Source: Gammaproteobacteria bacterium Ga0074134 (lineage in GTDB: Bacteria > Pseudomonadota > Gammaproteobacteria > Ga0077554 > Ga007554). Taken from it: 54,259 nt of DNA. Made by a program: the position numbers and the translations under genes. Shown one piece after another: positions 25,317 to 34,392 of the stretch; the first letter of the stretch is position 1; every line of letters starts with the position of its first letter. The DNA lies in assembly GCA_001464965.1 (NCBI GenBank), contig LNEJ01000041.1, positions 1 through 54,259 on the forward strand, in the 5' to 3' direction. The notes under the pieces are model-generated. The model searched no databases. It was given only the letters and a program-made list of their open reading frames with translations, and was not told where the DNA came from.

Positions 25317-27271
25317 TGCCAGCTTAGTTCCAGGTTATGGTAGCGATGGTCGAAGTTGTCAATGGCTGACCAGCGTAAACGCAAGTCATGCGAAGAATTT
25401 AAAGTGTATCGCTGCTCTATAGCCAGCTCCTGCCGGGTATGACGTTCGCCAAGCCCGTAGCGCAACACCCGCCCGCTCGCTTGTAGTTTCCAGCGGGGAC
25501 TGATGTCAATAAACGCGCCCAATCCCAATCCGCTACCCAGGCTATATCCTTGATTCAACGTGTTGTGCAGATCCAGACCTGCCTCCCAGAGGCCATAGGT
25601 AAGTAGTTTCCGGCCCTTGCTGAAGGTAAGGCCCGCGCCTGCGTTCAGCGTGGCGAGCAAAGGGTCGCGGTTGTTTATCCATTTGCGATCCATGCCAAAA
25701 TTTACTTTCCACGACAACGGCCAACCCAAGGACGAAACCGGGCTGAGTGAAACAATGTCCACCGGGATAAAGCGCTGTAACTGTATATCATTGCCGTTAT
25801 AACGGCGCGCCGCAAGTTGAAAGAAATTGATTTGTGCTCCACGCACATAACCGTCGTCAGGGTCCAAAAGGTCATGGTAAGCAGGCCGCATATTGATCTC
25901 CTGGAAATAGCGCCCATTTTCCCGGCCCGCGGCAAGAGAAATGCGCGCGGTAGCATGCCCTTGATCTGGACGCACGGCTGGTGTTGGTACTGGCGCCAGG
26001 TCGGTTTGTATGGGAAGTTGGCTGCGAGCGGCTAAAAGGGTATGGCTTATTTTCGTTTTTATTTCCTCATTACCGGATTTGGCTTGGCGATAATTAGCAT
26101 ATTCATAGCCTAGCTCCAGGAGCGCGGCTTTTTGCGCGGGAGGAAAACCGTTTAGATGTTCGTCATCGGCGGTGATTTTTCCTGTGGCGAGGGCTTGTAC
26201 TGTTATTTTTTCTGCTTCGTCGAGGCTGGTAAGGCCGTTCTCGAGGATTTCGCGTCGCGAAGGCCGGTAGTAAACATTCTTCACCAAATCTTTTTGTGCG
26301 ACGACGGTGCGCACGGTATCTGAAGGAATAGCCCACCAGCCGAAGGTGTCGGTCAAGCGCAGGCCAGGTCGCGCCGTTTCCAGCAATGAAAGCAGGTGAT
26401 AGGAACAGTTCTCGTCAAAGAAGAAATAATCGAACCAGATTCCTCTCAATTCCCATGTATGCCGCAATAGGCGGTGCACTTCTTCGTCCGTGAGGTTGAG
26501 TTGATATTCCCAGACATCGCGGTTTTCGAGATCACTGTACTCGCGGACCTTCAGATAATAGGGCAATACCGAGAAAAGTCCTGGATAGCCCCCAAACAGG
26601 CCTTTGAAGGCAAAGGCGATGCCATTATCATTGCCCGTGATTGCGCCAAAGTTTAAGGCGTAAGCAAGCAGACGGGTGCGGTCGTTCTGTCCGCGCGCAT
26701 CGATACGCAGCAAAGTATGGCCGAACATCGATGCCGGGCTGTTCATGTAGGCGGCAGGGAAGATCAGCGTTATCCCCGCCGGGTTAAGCGCTTCGAGCCA
26801 TTGGGCATAGCGTGGGCAGGCTTGCTCCGGGAGCCGGGCGGAGTCGAAGTCCAGCTCCTGTTTCAACCACTGGTAGCGGGCAACGAATGCGCATTGTGGG
26901 TGTTGTGCGTCAGGCGCTGTTGGCATTGGCTCGAAGAAACGCGCCAGCGTGGCTTCAAGTTCATCGTGTGGATGATCTTTTCCTTTGGGTGAATTAAAAA
27001 ACACGGGCGCGTCGACCTGGCTGCGAATACTTCCTGAGATACCTGTCTTGTAATGCAGAAGGCGCCGCCACTCATCACGTTCCGCCAGCTGCTTGGCGCG
27101 CGCGGTGTGCGTCAACTCGGAGAGGTAGAGGTTGTCGTGGGCACTTGCCGGAAACCCGATCAGAACCGTTATGAGAAATAAGGCCAGGCGCGTGAATAGG
27201 CTTCCACTGGAAACAAATGCTGCAAGAATAATCCCGGTTTTTCCATTTGAGGCGCAAGCTGAAGATTCCAT
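25304..27271 (-). CDS. DUF4105 periplasmic/outer-membrane protein
   Basis: A 655-aa protein. A hydrophobic signal segment lies at about residues 26-44 (RLALFLITVLIGFPASA). The N-terminal half is DUF4105, a domain related to papain-like Lnb proteases: NSPASMFGHTLLRID holds the likely Cys-site equivalent region with a histidine, and FFFDENCSYHLLSLLE holds a conserved cysteine. The C-terminal 200 residues look like beta-strands of a barrel (LRLRWSAIDNFDHRYHNLELSWQWFL). The first ATG gives a long leader before the signal segment and has no clear ribosome binding site, so the true start may differ. It lies with a DUF3015 gene upstream, a common pairing, and a hydrolase downstream. Function is not established. 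Confidence 0.85.
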   Translation of the reverse strand: MESSACASNGKTGIILAAFVSSGSLFTRLALFLITVLIGFPASAHDNLYLSELTHTARAKQLAERDEWRRLLHYKTGISGSIRSQVDAPVFFNSPKGKDHPHDELEATLARFFEPMPTAPDAQHPQCAFVARYQWLKQELDFDSARLPEQACPRYAQWLEALNPAGITLIFPAAYMNSPASMFGHTLLRIDARGQNDRTRLLAYALNFGAITGNDNGIAFAFKGLFGGYPGLFSVLPYYLKVREYSDLENRDVWEYQLNLTDEEVHRLLRHTWELRGIWFDYFFFDENCSYHLLSLLETARPGLRLTDTFGWWAIPSDTVRTVVAQKDLVKNVYYRPSRREILENGLTSLDEAEKITVQALATGKITADDEHLNGFPPAQKAALLELGYEYANYRQAKSGNEEIKTKISHTLLAARSQLPIQTDLAPVPTPAVRPDQGHATARISLAAGRENGRYFQEINMRPAYHDLLDPDDGYVRGAQINFFQLAARRYNGNDIQLQRFIPVDIVSLSPVSSLGWPLSWKVNFGMDRKWINNRDPLLATLNAGAGLTFSKGRKLLTYGLWEAGLDLHNTLNQGYSLGSGLGLGAFIDISPRWKLQASGRVLRYGLGERHTRQELAIEQRYTLNSSHDLRLRWSAIDNFDHRYHNLELSWQWFL

Positions 27272-27346
27272 GACGGAGAGGATTTCTTAAAGAAAAGTCT
27301 GGTGCACAGACCGCAAGGCAGGGAATGAGGCGTTTTGACGTGGGTC

Positions 27347-27386
27347 AAAAAACAACCTTGGCGCGCGGGAACGCGTCAAGGTTGTT
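27347..27386 (-). terminator. Rho-independent terminator after the DUF3015 gene
   Basis: AACAACCTTG (27351-27360) pairs with CAAGGTTGTT (27377-27386), extended inward by GCGCG/CGCG pairing. On the minus strand it is followed by a run of Ts (the As at 27347-27352). It lies 15 bp past the stop of the gene at 27401 and separates that gene from the DUF4105 gene. Confidence 0.85.
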
Positions 27387-27400
27387 GCAGGAATCAAGTT

Positions 27401-27904
27401 TTAGATCTTAGCCGAGTACTGGGCGAGAACCGCATCCGCGCTGACCACTTCTTTCAGCGAGGCGCGTATTTCAGCGGCGCTCACTGCGGTGGAGGGGAAA
27501 ATGCGTGCGAAGTTGGCTTGGGAAACGCGCGAAAAATCCGCTTTATGCTTTTCGTCGATACCGATCAGGGTGGCGAGAGCGTCAAGAGGCTCACCTTGGC
27601 CTGCTGCAATGGCTTTGGCCAAGGCTTCCTTGTTGCCATCGATAAACATGGCGGTCTTCCAGTTCGAGCTTACCGTCCCATCCTGTGTGCAACCTGAAGT
27701 GCCCGAGGTGATGCCGAAGGTCTGGTTGGCGGAAGTGCCATTGGTGGTGACAGCCAGCACCTGCGCGAAGATGCCGCTTTCTCCCTCAAACAGCTTTGAA
27801 CCCCACCCGCAACTACCGACATTGTTTTCCCCGCCGGCTACTGCGAAGCCAGGGGCTGCGGTGGCAATGGAAGCAGCGAACAGCAATCCTAGTGTACGTT
27901 TCAT
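27401..27904 (-). CDS. DUF3015 secreted protein
   Basis: A 167-aa exported protein of the DUF3015 family. The start at 27904 has AGGAG nine bases upstream; the longer frame to 27976 has none. The signal peptide is cut near GFAVA-GGENN. Family marks are NVGSCGWGSKLFEG, the TNGTSANQTFGITSGTSGC segment and the C-terminal helical region. Two cysteines in the first half may pair. Function is unknown; DUF3015 and DUF4105 genes are often neighbours. A strong terminator follows, so it is transcribed alone or with limited read-through. Confidence 0.9.
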   Translation of the reverse strand: MKRTLGLLFAASIATAAPGFAVAGGENNVGSCGWGSKLFEGESGIFAQVLAVTTNGTSANQTFGITSGTSGCTQDGTVSSNWKTAMFIDGNKEALAKAIAAGQGEPLDALATLIGIDEKHKADFSRVSQANFARIFPSTAVSAAEIRASLKEVVSADAVLAQYSAKI

Positions 27905-28235
27905 GATATTCTCCTGATTATTTTGACGGCAATTATGTTTGGTGTAGCTCTTTTCAAGACAACTACAAGACAACAATCACTTTCCAGCGCTCTGTTATAG
28001 CAAGCCCCGCTTTTATCCGTCAAGCGTTGTTTTCACCCCAATTTCCGCGATTGAACTTCTCCCTTGCCCGCCCTGTGGCTTTGCAGGCTGCTAAGTGCAT
28101 AGGAAGTGTCTCTGCCGATGGATAAGGTGCTGGGTGGAATTCAGGACAAACCAGGCTATGCGCAGCATGGCGCACGGCGTCGTCACGAAAGCACATGGGT
28201 GGCGCGAAACAGATCAACGGAGTCTGCGGCACGTT

Positions 28236-28256
28236 TTAGAACCTGTTCACGATCTC
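28236..28256. repeat. Dispersed repeat, inverted copy
   Basis: TTAGAACCTGTTCACGATCT plus one base is the reverse complement of the 4172-4192 copy with one mismatch. It lies in a gene-free stretch and marks an edge of possible mobile-element debris. Confidence 0.5.
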
Positions 28257-28463
28257 GCTATCCCAGTCGAAGAATCTATCCCAGTGTTCGAAGAGTGTGC
28301 CAGTGTGGGATTAGTTGGAAGAAAATTGCGCGGATTGTGATGGCTGCCAAACACTTGTGTGTGCTTTGATGTGACGGCAATGACCCTGTTAGAGCTAATG
28401 GAAATTTTGGTGCTATTATTCTGGGGCGGCCAGCCACGCCGGTTTTTTTGTGCCGCACACACG

Positions 28464-28469
28464 TATAAT
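28464..28469 (+). promoter_or_regulatory. Probable -10 element of the bcp promoter
   Basis: A perfect TATAAT lies 32 bp before the bcp start codon. No good -35 box was found at 16-18 bp spacing, so the promoter may use an activator or a relaxed -35. Confidence 0.45.
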
Positions 28470-28500
28470 AATCGGATTTAACCTTAAAGGAGATTGCACC

Positions 28501-28968
28501 ATGAGTGATATCACTATCGGTCAGCCTGTGCCGGATTTCGAGCTGCCTGCCACCGGTGACAAAATCATCAGTCTCTCAGGACTCAAAGGCAAAAATGTTG
28601 TGCTGTATTTTTATCCCAAGGACAACACGCCGGGGTGTACCCGTGAAGGGCAGGATTTCCGCGATCATTACAGTGAATTTGGCGCGTTCGATACCGTAAT
28701 CCTCGGTGTCTCCCGCGACAGTCTGGATTCCCATGAAAAATTCAAAACCGAGCAGAATTTTCAATTCGATCTGCTCACCGACAAGGATGAGTTGCTCTGC
28801 AAGCTGTTTGATGTCATCAAGCTGAAGAATATGTACGGCAAAGAGGTTATGGGGGTGGAGCGCAGCACCTTTCTGATTGACAAAAACGGCATACTGCGCC
28901 GGGAGTGGCGCAAGGTGAAGGTCGAAGGCCACGTTGAAGAGGTTTTGCAGGCGCTTTCCGTGTTATAG
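28501..28968 (+). CDS. bcp: Bcp/PrxQ-type thiol peroxidase
   Basis: A 155-aa cytoplasmic peroxiredoxin that reduces hydrogen peroxide and organic peroxides. The start at 28501 has AAAGGAG seven bases upstream. The peroxidatic cysteine is C46 in NTPGCTREG. In E. coli Bcp a resolving cysteine lies five residues on; here that position is Gln51, so it is not the usual atypical 2-Cys form. Another cysteine near residue 100 (LLCKLFDV) could take over or it may work as a 1-Cys enzyme. It stands alone between the gene-free region and the RND pair. Confidence 0.93.
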   Translation: MSDITIGQPVPDFELPATGDKIISLSGLKGKNVVLYFYPKDNTPGCTREGQDFRDHYSEFGAFDTVILGVSRDSLDSHEKFKTEQNFQFDLLTDKDELLCKLFDVIKLKNMYGKEVMGVERSTFLIDKNGILRREWRKVKVEGHVEEVLQALSVL

Positions 28969-29122
28969 GCGGATTGCACAGAACCTTTTCATTCCCGCAT
29001 GTACTAACTTCGGAAAGCTCTGAATAATTCCATCCTGGAATTTTCATAGCATGGGAAGCGAAAAACGTGGTTTTCGCTTCTCTTCATTTTTAAAAATAAT
29101 CGGCCTTGTGAAGGATTGGGAA

Positions 29123-30211
29123 ATGAACAAAAGCGGCATGCTGGTCGCAGGGTTGTGTTTGGTTATTATTCTTGCCGGGTGTGGTAAGAAGGCTGAAGAA
29201 GAGAAGTCGGGCAAGCGGCCGATGGGAACCCTGATTACGGTGACCGAGGCAAAAATCCAGACAGTGCAGCATGTCCAGGAATCAATAGGCTGGATCGAGA
29301 GCGAGACGTTGCCCCTGGTGGCTGCCGAGATACCCGGACGCGTGGTGCGGCTTGGGGTGGATGTCGGACAGACGGTGAGCAAGGGCCAGTTGCTGGCTGA
29401 GCTGAACGTGAAAGATGTGCGTGTTGCACGTGAAACAGTACATGCCGACGTGCAGCGCATCGAGGCTTCGCTCGGCAATCAGGAACGCCTGGTGCAGCGC
29501 TATGAAAAGCTGGTGCAGGACAAGTTTATTTCCGTTACGCAACTGGATGACGCCAAGGCACAGCTTGCCGTGCTGCGTGAGCAACTGGCGGGTGCGCGGG
29601 CGCAGTTGAGTGGCGCCGAAAACAATCTTGCCAAAGCGCGGATTCTTGCCCCGGTGGCGGGGCAGATAGAGCAACGCATGGTTTCCGTGGGTGACTTTGT
29701 GACCATCGGCAAGCCGCTCTTTCAGATTACCTCCCAGCAGATTTTGCGGATACACCTGCCGTTTCCCGAGGACATGGCGCCGTCGTTGCGTCCGGGCGGT
29801 GCAGTGCACCTTGCCACAGCCACAGCGCCGGGCAAACCCGTTGACAGCCGCATCAAGGAAATCCGCCCGGCGGTGGATGCCAAGAGCCATTCTGTGGAGG
29901 CGATCGTCGAGATCGTCAATCCGGGTGGATGGAAGCCTGGAGGCAGTGTCAACGGTGCATTGGTGGTGGAGGAGCATGGCCAGGCCGTCACCGTGCCGGA
30001 GCAAAGCGTGGTAATGCGCCCTGCCGGTGAGGTGGTATACGTGATCAAGGATGGCAATGCAGTGCAGCAGGTGGTGAAGACGGGTTACCGTTCGAATGGC
30101 AATGTCGAAATCATTGAAGGCCTCGCGGCGGGTGCCATGGTGGCGCTGGATGGTGCGGCGTTTCTCACCGACAAGGCTAAAGTCAACATCAAAAACGACG
30201 AAAAGAAATGA
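29123..30211 (+). CDS. RND efflux periplasmic adaptor (membrane fusion) lipoprotein
   Basis: A 362-aa adaptor. The start at 29123 has AAGGA eight bases upstream and gives a lipoprotein signal (LVIILAGC). The upstream in-frame ATG at 29051 would bury it. Order of parts: lipoyl half (ESETLPLVAAEIPGRVVRLGVDVGQTVSKGQLLAEL), a coiled-coil hairpin at about residues 95-150, the second lipoyl half (ILAPVAGQIEQRMVSVGDFV), then beta-barrel and membrane-proximal domains. It bridges the RND pump to an outer-membrane TolC-type channel. It overlaps the pump gene by 4 bp (ATGA). No TolC gene is present. Confidence 0.93.
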   Translation: MNKSGMLVAGLCLVIILAGCGKKAEEEKSGKRPMGTLITVTEAKIQTVQHVQESIGWIESETLPLVAAEIPGRVVRLGVDVGQTVSKGQLLAELNVKDVRVARETVHADVQRIEASLGNQERLVQRYEKLVQDKFISVTQLDDAKAQLAVLREQLAGARAQLSGAENNLAKARILAPVAGQIEQRMVSVGDFVTIGKPLFQITSQQILRIHLPFPEDMAPSLRPGGAVHLATATAPGKPVDSRIKEIRPAVDAKSHSVEAIVEIVNPGGWKPGGSVNGALVVEEHGQAVTVPEQSVVMRPAGEVVYVIKDGNAVQQVVKTGYRSNGNVEIIEGLAAGAMVALDGAAFLTDKAKVNIKNDEKK

Positions 30212-33200
30212 GCCTACCCGCGCTTTCCATCAAACGCCACGTGCTGGCGTACATGCTGTCCGCGGTGCTGGTGCTGCTCGGTGTGATCAGTTACGAGCGG
30301 CTTGGCGTCGACCGCTTCCCCCATGTCGAGTTTCCCGTGCTGACGGTGACCACCGTGCTGCGCGGTGCTAACCCCGAGATCATTGATTCCAGTGTCACCA
30401 ATGTCATCGAGTCGCAGGTCAACACCGTGCCAGGCATTGATCACATCCAGTCCGCGTCTTCGCCGGGCGTGTCGGTGGTCACCATCACCTTCGATCTGGA
30501 AAAGGACATCAATGTCGCCTTTGACGAGGTGCAGACCAAGGTCAATCAGGTCTTACGTCAATTGCCTACCGATGTCGAGGCGCCCATCGTATCCAAGGTG
30601 GAAACCAACGCGCAGCCTATCATGTGGCTGGCGCTGCAAGGCGACCGCACCCTGCAACAACTCAATCAATATGCCCGTAATGTCATCAAGAAAAGACTGG
30701 AGACCATCGACGGTGTGGGCGAGGTGCGCCTGGGCGGCAAACGCGACCGCAATATCCGTGTAAACATCAAACCGGATCGCATGGCGGCGTTGGGTGTGAC
30801 CACCAAAGACATCGTTGACGCCTTCAACGAGGAGCATGTGCAGGTCCCTGGCGGTTTTCTGGTGGGGAGCACAACGGAGAGCCTGATCAAGCTTGATCTC
30901 GAATTTCACTCGATAAAAGATCTGCAGCGCATGATCGTGGCGTACCATGATAGGGCGCCGATCCGCTTGCAGGATGTGGCGTTGATCGAAGATGGCATGG
31001 AAGACTACCGGCAACTGGCGCATTTCAACGGCGAACCATCGGTAGGTATTGGTATTGTCAAGATCGCCAATACCAATACGGTCGCGATTATCGACGAGGT
31101 GAAAAAACGCCTTGAGACGGAGATTATCCCGCAATTGCCGGCAGGTATGACCATTACGGTCTCATCCGATGATTCCCGGTTTATTCTGGAGATGGTCAAA
31201 ACGCTAAAGGAACATCTGCTGCTGGGTACCTTGCTGGCGGCGCTCATCGTCTGGCTGTTTTTGAAGAGTATCCGCTCCACGTTGATTATTACAGTCGCAA
31301 TACCCGTGTCGCTGATGGGTGCAGTGGCGGCAATTTATTTCTCCGGTTTTACCTTTAATTCGATGACGCTGCTGGCGATGCTGCTGCTGGTCGGCGTGGT
31401 CGTGGACGACGCCATCGTGGTGCTGGAAAACATTTTTCGCCACCGTGAACAGGGCAATACCGATCCGGTCAGCGCCGCCATCGACGGCTCGCGCCAGGTG
31501 CAGTTCGCGGTTTTGGCTTCCTCACTCACACTGGTGTCGATTTTCGCGCCGGTAATCTTCATGGGTGGCATTATCGGGCGCTTTTTCGAATCTTTTGCGG
31601 TGGTGGTGACCATCGGCGTGGTGGTATCGCTGTTTGTTTCTCTGACACTCACTCCGATGCTGTGTTCGCGCTATCTCAAAGTGGCGCAACAGCACGGTGT
31701 CGTTTATCGCATGCTGGAGGCGGCGTTTACGGGGCTGGATAAGACCTACCGGAGGCTGCTTGATGCCGCGCTGAGATTCCGCTGGAGCGTGGTATTTGCA
31801 ACGCTGATCATCGTGGTCTCCAGTGCCTGGTTTTTTGCCAACGTCGGCAAAGGGTTTGTGCCTGAAGAAGATGAAGGACGCTTCATGGTGTTTATCAAGA
31901 CACCGCTGGGCGCGAACATCGACTATACCAACAGCCGGCTCGAAAAAATTGAAAAGGTATTGGGCAGCCACAAGGAAATCGTCACTTATTTCACCGCCAT
32001 TGGCCTGGGCCAGGCCGGGCAGGCCAATCAGGGCATTGCTTTTGTGCGGATGCTGCCGCGCGGGGAACGCACGCTCAAGCAATCCGAGGTAGTAAACGCG
32101 GTGCGCAAGGAATTGATGCAAATTCCCGGCGTGCGTGCCTTTGCCGCAGGCGTGCCGCCCATTGGCGGGATGCGCGGCGAACCCTTGCAGTTTGTAGTGA
32201 CGGGGCCCAATCTGCAAGAGGTAGGCAGACTGACCACCGCCATGCAGGACAAGCTCTCCGCCATGCCGGAACTGGGAAGGCTGGATGTGGATTTGCAGCT
32301 TGATTTACCGCAAATCGAGATGAAGCTGGACCGCGCCCGTGCCGCTGATCTTGGATTGAATTCCAAGGACGTTGCACAGGCGGTGAATGTGATGGCAGGT
32401 GGCCTGGACGTTGCACGCTATAATGATGTGCCTGGCGATGGCGAGCGTTACGACATACGTCTCAAGGGTGTCGAAAGTGGTTTCAGGCAACTCGCCGATT
32501 TCAGTAAGATCTATCTGCGCAACCAGGACGGCAAAATGGTGCGACTGGACACGGTTGCCAAATTCGAGCAAGCATTGGGCCCGGCAATCATCAGCCGCTA
32601 TGACATGCAGTACGCCGCGAATTTTGCCGGTTCACCCAGCATCCCGCTGGGCGAGGCCGTGAACAAGGTCAAGGATACCGCGGTGGAAATCCTGCCTGCC
32701 GGCTACACCATCAAATTCACCGGGCAGGCTGAACAATTCGGTAAGACCATGGGTTACGCCGCCTTTGCTTTCATACTGGCCCTGATGCTGGTGTACATGG
32801 TGCTCGCCAGCCAGTTCAATTCGTTCATTCAGCCATTGACCATCATGCTGGCCCAGCCGCTGGCGATTATCGGCGGTGTTGGCGCGCTATGGTTGATGGG
32901 GCACACGTTGAATATATACTCGATGATCGGCCTGATTCTTTTGATCGGCCTTGTGGCGAAGAATTCGATATTGCTGGTGGATATGACCAACCAGGTGCGC
33001 GGGGAGGGGAAGGATGTGGATACCGCGCTCAGGGAGGCCTGTCCCATCCGCATGCGCCCGGTACTGATGACCTCGGCAACCATCATCCTGGCGCTGCTGC
33101 CCGCCGCGCTGGGACTCGGCGCCGGTTCGGACACCAACGGCCCGCTCGCAGTGGCGGTGATCGGCGGCATGATCAGCTCCACGCTGTTAACGCTGGTAGT

Positions 33201-33270
33201 GGTGCCGTCGGTGTATTCGCTGGTGGAGAATGCCATTCTACGCTGGCAGGTGAAACGGCAGACGGCATGA
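30208..33270 (+). CDS. RND multidrug efflux pump permease (HAE-1 type)
   Basis: A 1020-aa inner-membrane proton-driven exporter with 12 membrane helices and two large periplasmic loops. Proton-relay residues are intact: D400 and D401 in VGVVVDDAIVV (helix 4) and K918 in GLVAKNSILLVD (helix 10). Full length for the AcrB/MexB type. N-terminal start MSLPALSIKRHVLAYMLS matches the family. It is translationally coupled to its adaptor. Substrates cannot be told from sequence. No regulator gene lies beside it. Confidence 0.94.
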   Translation: MSLPALSIKRHVLAYMLSAVLVLLGVISYERLGVDRFPHVEFPVLTVTTVLRGANPEIIDSSVTNVIESQVNTVPGIDHIQSASSPGVSVVTITFDLEKDINVAFDEVQTKVNQVLRQLPTDVEAPIVSKVETNAQPIMWLALQGDRTLQQLNQYARNVIKKRLETIDGVGEVRLGGKRDRNIRVNIKPDRMAALGVTTKDIVDAFNEEHVQVPGGFLVGSTTESLIKLDLEFHSIKDLQRMIVAYHDRAPIRLQDVALIEDGMEDYRQLAHFNGEPSVGIGIVKIANTNTVAIIDEVKKRLETEIIPQLPAGMTITVSSDDSRFILEMVKTLKEHLLLGTLLAALIVWLFLKSIRSTLIITVAIPVSLMGAVAAIYFSGFTFNSMTLLAMLLLVGVVVDDAIVVLENIFRHREQGNTDPVSAAIDGSRQVQFAVLASSLTLVSIFAPVIFMGGIIGRFFESFAVVVTIGVVVSLFVSLTLTPMLCSRYLKVAQQHGVVYRMLEAAFTGLDKTYRRLLDAALRFRWSVVFATLIIVVSSAWFFANVGKGFVPEEDEGRFMVFIKTPLGANIDYTNSRLEKIEKVLGSHKEIVTYFTAIGLGQAGQANQGIAFVRMLPRGERTLKQSEVVNAVRKELMQIPGVRAFAAGVPPIGGMRGEPLQFVVTGPNLQEVGRLTTAMQDKLSAMPELGRLDVDLQLDLPQIEMKLDRARAADLGLNSKDVAQAVNVMAGGLDVARYNDVPGDGERYDIRLKGVESGFRQLADFSKIYLRNQDGKMVRLDTVAKFEQALGPAIISRYDMQYAANFAGSPSIPLGEAVNKVKDTAVEILPAGYTIKFTGQAEQFGKTMGYAAFAFILALMLVYMVLASQFNSFIQPLTIMLAQPLAIIGGVGALWLMGHTLNIYSMIGLILLIGLVAKNSILLVDMTNQVRGEGKDVDTALREACPIRMRPVLMTSATIILALLPAALGLGAGSDTNGPLAVAVIGGMISSTLLTLVVVPSVYSLVENAILRWQVKRQTA

Positions 33271-33298
33271 TCGGACAGTCTTGCGATAAACTCTCCGT

Positions 33299-34078
33299 AT
33301 GCGAATCGCGCTAGGCATTGAATACGATGGCTCGGCCTTTTCGGGCTGGCAGCTTCAGGATGACGCGCGCACCGTGCAGGGCTGCGTTGAGGATGCGCTG
33401 TCCAAGGTTGCGGATCATCCAGTGCGTGTAGCGTGCGCTGGGCGTACCGATGCGGGTGTGCATGGCATCGGGCAGGTTGCGCATTTTGACACTGAGGCTA
33501 CGCGCACCATGCGTTCCTGGGTGTGCGGTGCTAATGCCAATCTGCCTAAACAAATCAGTGTCACCTGGGCGCAGCAGGTGGAGGATGACTTTCACGCGCG
33601 CTTCTGCGCTCTGCGGCGGCGCTACCGTTACGTGATTCTCACCCGCCCAGTGCGCCCTACGTTTCTCGCCGGGCGGGTGTCCTGGGATTACCGTGCGCTG
33701 GATGAGCGGCGCATGGCCGAGGCGGGCGCGTATCTGATCGGTGAGCACGATTTTTCTTCCTACCGCGCGCTCGCCTGTCAGGCCAAAAGCCCAGTGCGCA
33801 CGGTGCATCGCCTCGACGTGACGCGACAGGGCGAGCTGATCTTCATCGACATCGAAGCCAATGCCTTTTTGCACCACATGGTGCGCAACATCGCGGGCGT
33901 CCTGATGGCTATTGGCGCGGGCGAACGCGAGCCATCATGGGCGCACGAGGTACTGGAAATGCGCGACCGCACCCTCGGCGGCGTCACAGCTCCTCCTCAT
34001 GGGCTGTACCTGATGGAAGTGGGTTATCCAGAACAGTTTGCTATTCCGCAGCTTTCGCAGACCTCTATGGTCTGGTAG
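33299..34078 (+). CDS. truA: tRNA pseudouridine38-40 synthase TruA
   Basis: A 259-aa enzyme that makes pseudouridine at positions 38-40 in the anticodon arm of many tRNAs. The catalytic aspartate is D51 in CAGRTDAGVH. Other family marks are the EYDGSAFSGWQ start, RYRYVI, FLHHMVRNIAG and the HGLYL end. In related bacteria truA lies directly before trpF; here 6.5 kb of defence-type genes separate them. It starts 28 bp after the RND pump gene. Confidence 0.96.
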   Translation: MRIALGIEYDGSAFSGWQLQDDARTVQGCVEDALSKVADHPVRVACAGRTDAGVHGIGQVAHFDTEATRTMRSWVCGANANLPKQISVTWAQQVEDDFHARFCALRRRYRYVILTRPVRPTFLAGRVSWDYRALDERRMAEAGAYLIGEHDFSSYRALACQAKSPVRTVHRLDVTRQGELIFIDIEANAFLHHMVRNIAGVLMAIGAGEREPSWAHEVLEMRDRTLGGVTAPPHGLYLMEVGYPEQFAIPQLSQTSMVW

Positions 34079-34090
34079 TCTGGCTAGGCT

Positions 34091-34119
34091 TTGACTTTGC
34101 GTACGACAAAGCGTACCAT
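34091..34119 (+). promoter_or_regulatory. yefM-yoeB promoter with an operator in its spacer
   Basis: A -35 box TTGACT (34091-34096) and a possible -10 TACCAT (34114-34119) are 17 bp apart. In and beside the spacer, GTACG (34101-34105) and CGTAC (34112-34116) form an inverted repeat; GCGTAC also repeats directly 12 bp apart. This fits a YefM/YefM-YoeB autorepression site, as in E. coli where the antitoxin binds short palindromes at its promoter. Confidence 0.6.
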
Positions 34120-34149
34120 TTCAGGGTGCCAGGCATTATGGAGAAAGCA

Positions 34150-34392
34150 ATGACCACTCTCACCGCGAGCGAAGCACGAGCAAAGCTGTACCGCCTGATG
34201 GACGAAGCAGCTGCGACACATGCCCCGATTTTCATCACCAGCAAACGTTCAAACGCTGTGCTTATCTCGGAGGACGATTGGCATTCCATTCAAGAGACAC
34301 TCCATCTGTTGTCTGTTCCAGGGATGAGGGAGTCTATCCGTGAGGGGCTGGGCACGCCAATTGAAGAATGCTCGAAGGAGCTTGGTTGGTGA
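34150..34392 (+). CDS. yefM: YefM/Phd-family antitoxin
   Basis: An 80-aa antitoxin that binds its own promoter and neutralises the neighbouring toxin. The start at 34150 is preceded by GGAGA seven bases away; an in-frame ATG at 34138 lacks such a site. Family marks are TLTASEARAKLYRLMDEA, HAPIFITSKRSNAVLISEDDW and a C-terminal toxin-binding tail. It overlaps the toxin gene by 4 bp (GTGA). Confidence 0.92.
   Translation: MTTLTASEARAKLYRLMDEAAATHAPIFITSKRSNAVLISEDDWHSIQETLHLLSVPGMRESIREGLGTPIEECSKELGW

Larger units (their letters stand above)
27905..28500. other. Gene-free region with a repeat and possible element remnant
   Basis: About 600 bp without a convincing gene. Short frames on both strands have no recognisable family. 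The repeat at 28236-28256 lies inside. A weak GC-rich hairpin followed by seven Ts (28426-28448) and the bcp promoter lie at the right end. The composition suggests degraded mobile-element or former coding sequence, but no transposase motif could be read. Confidence 0.4.

Noticed and set aside
28020-28369. Short frames on both strands in the gene-free region before bcp
   Set aside because: None shows a family motif; mutually overlapping, they look like degraded sequence.
28426-28448. Terminator before bcp
   Set aside because: The seven Ts are clear but the stem is only about four base pairs, and no plus-strand gene precedes it.
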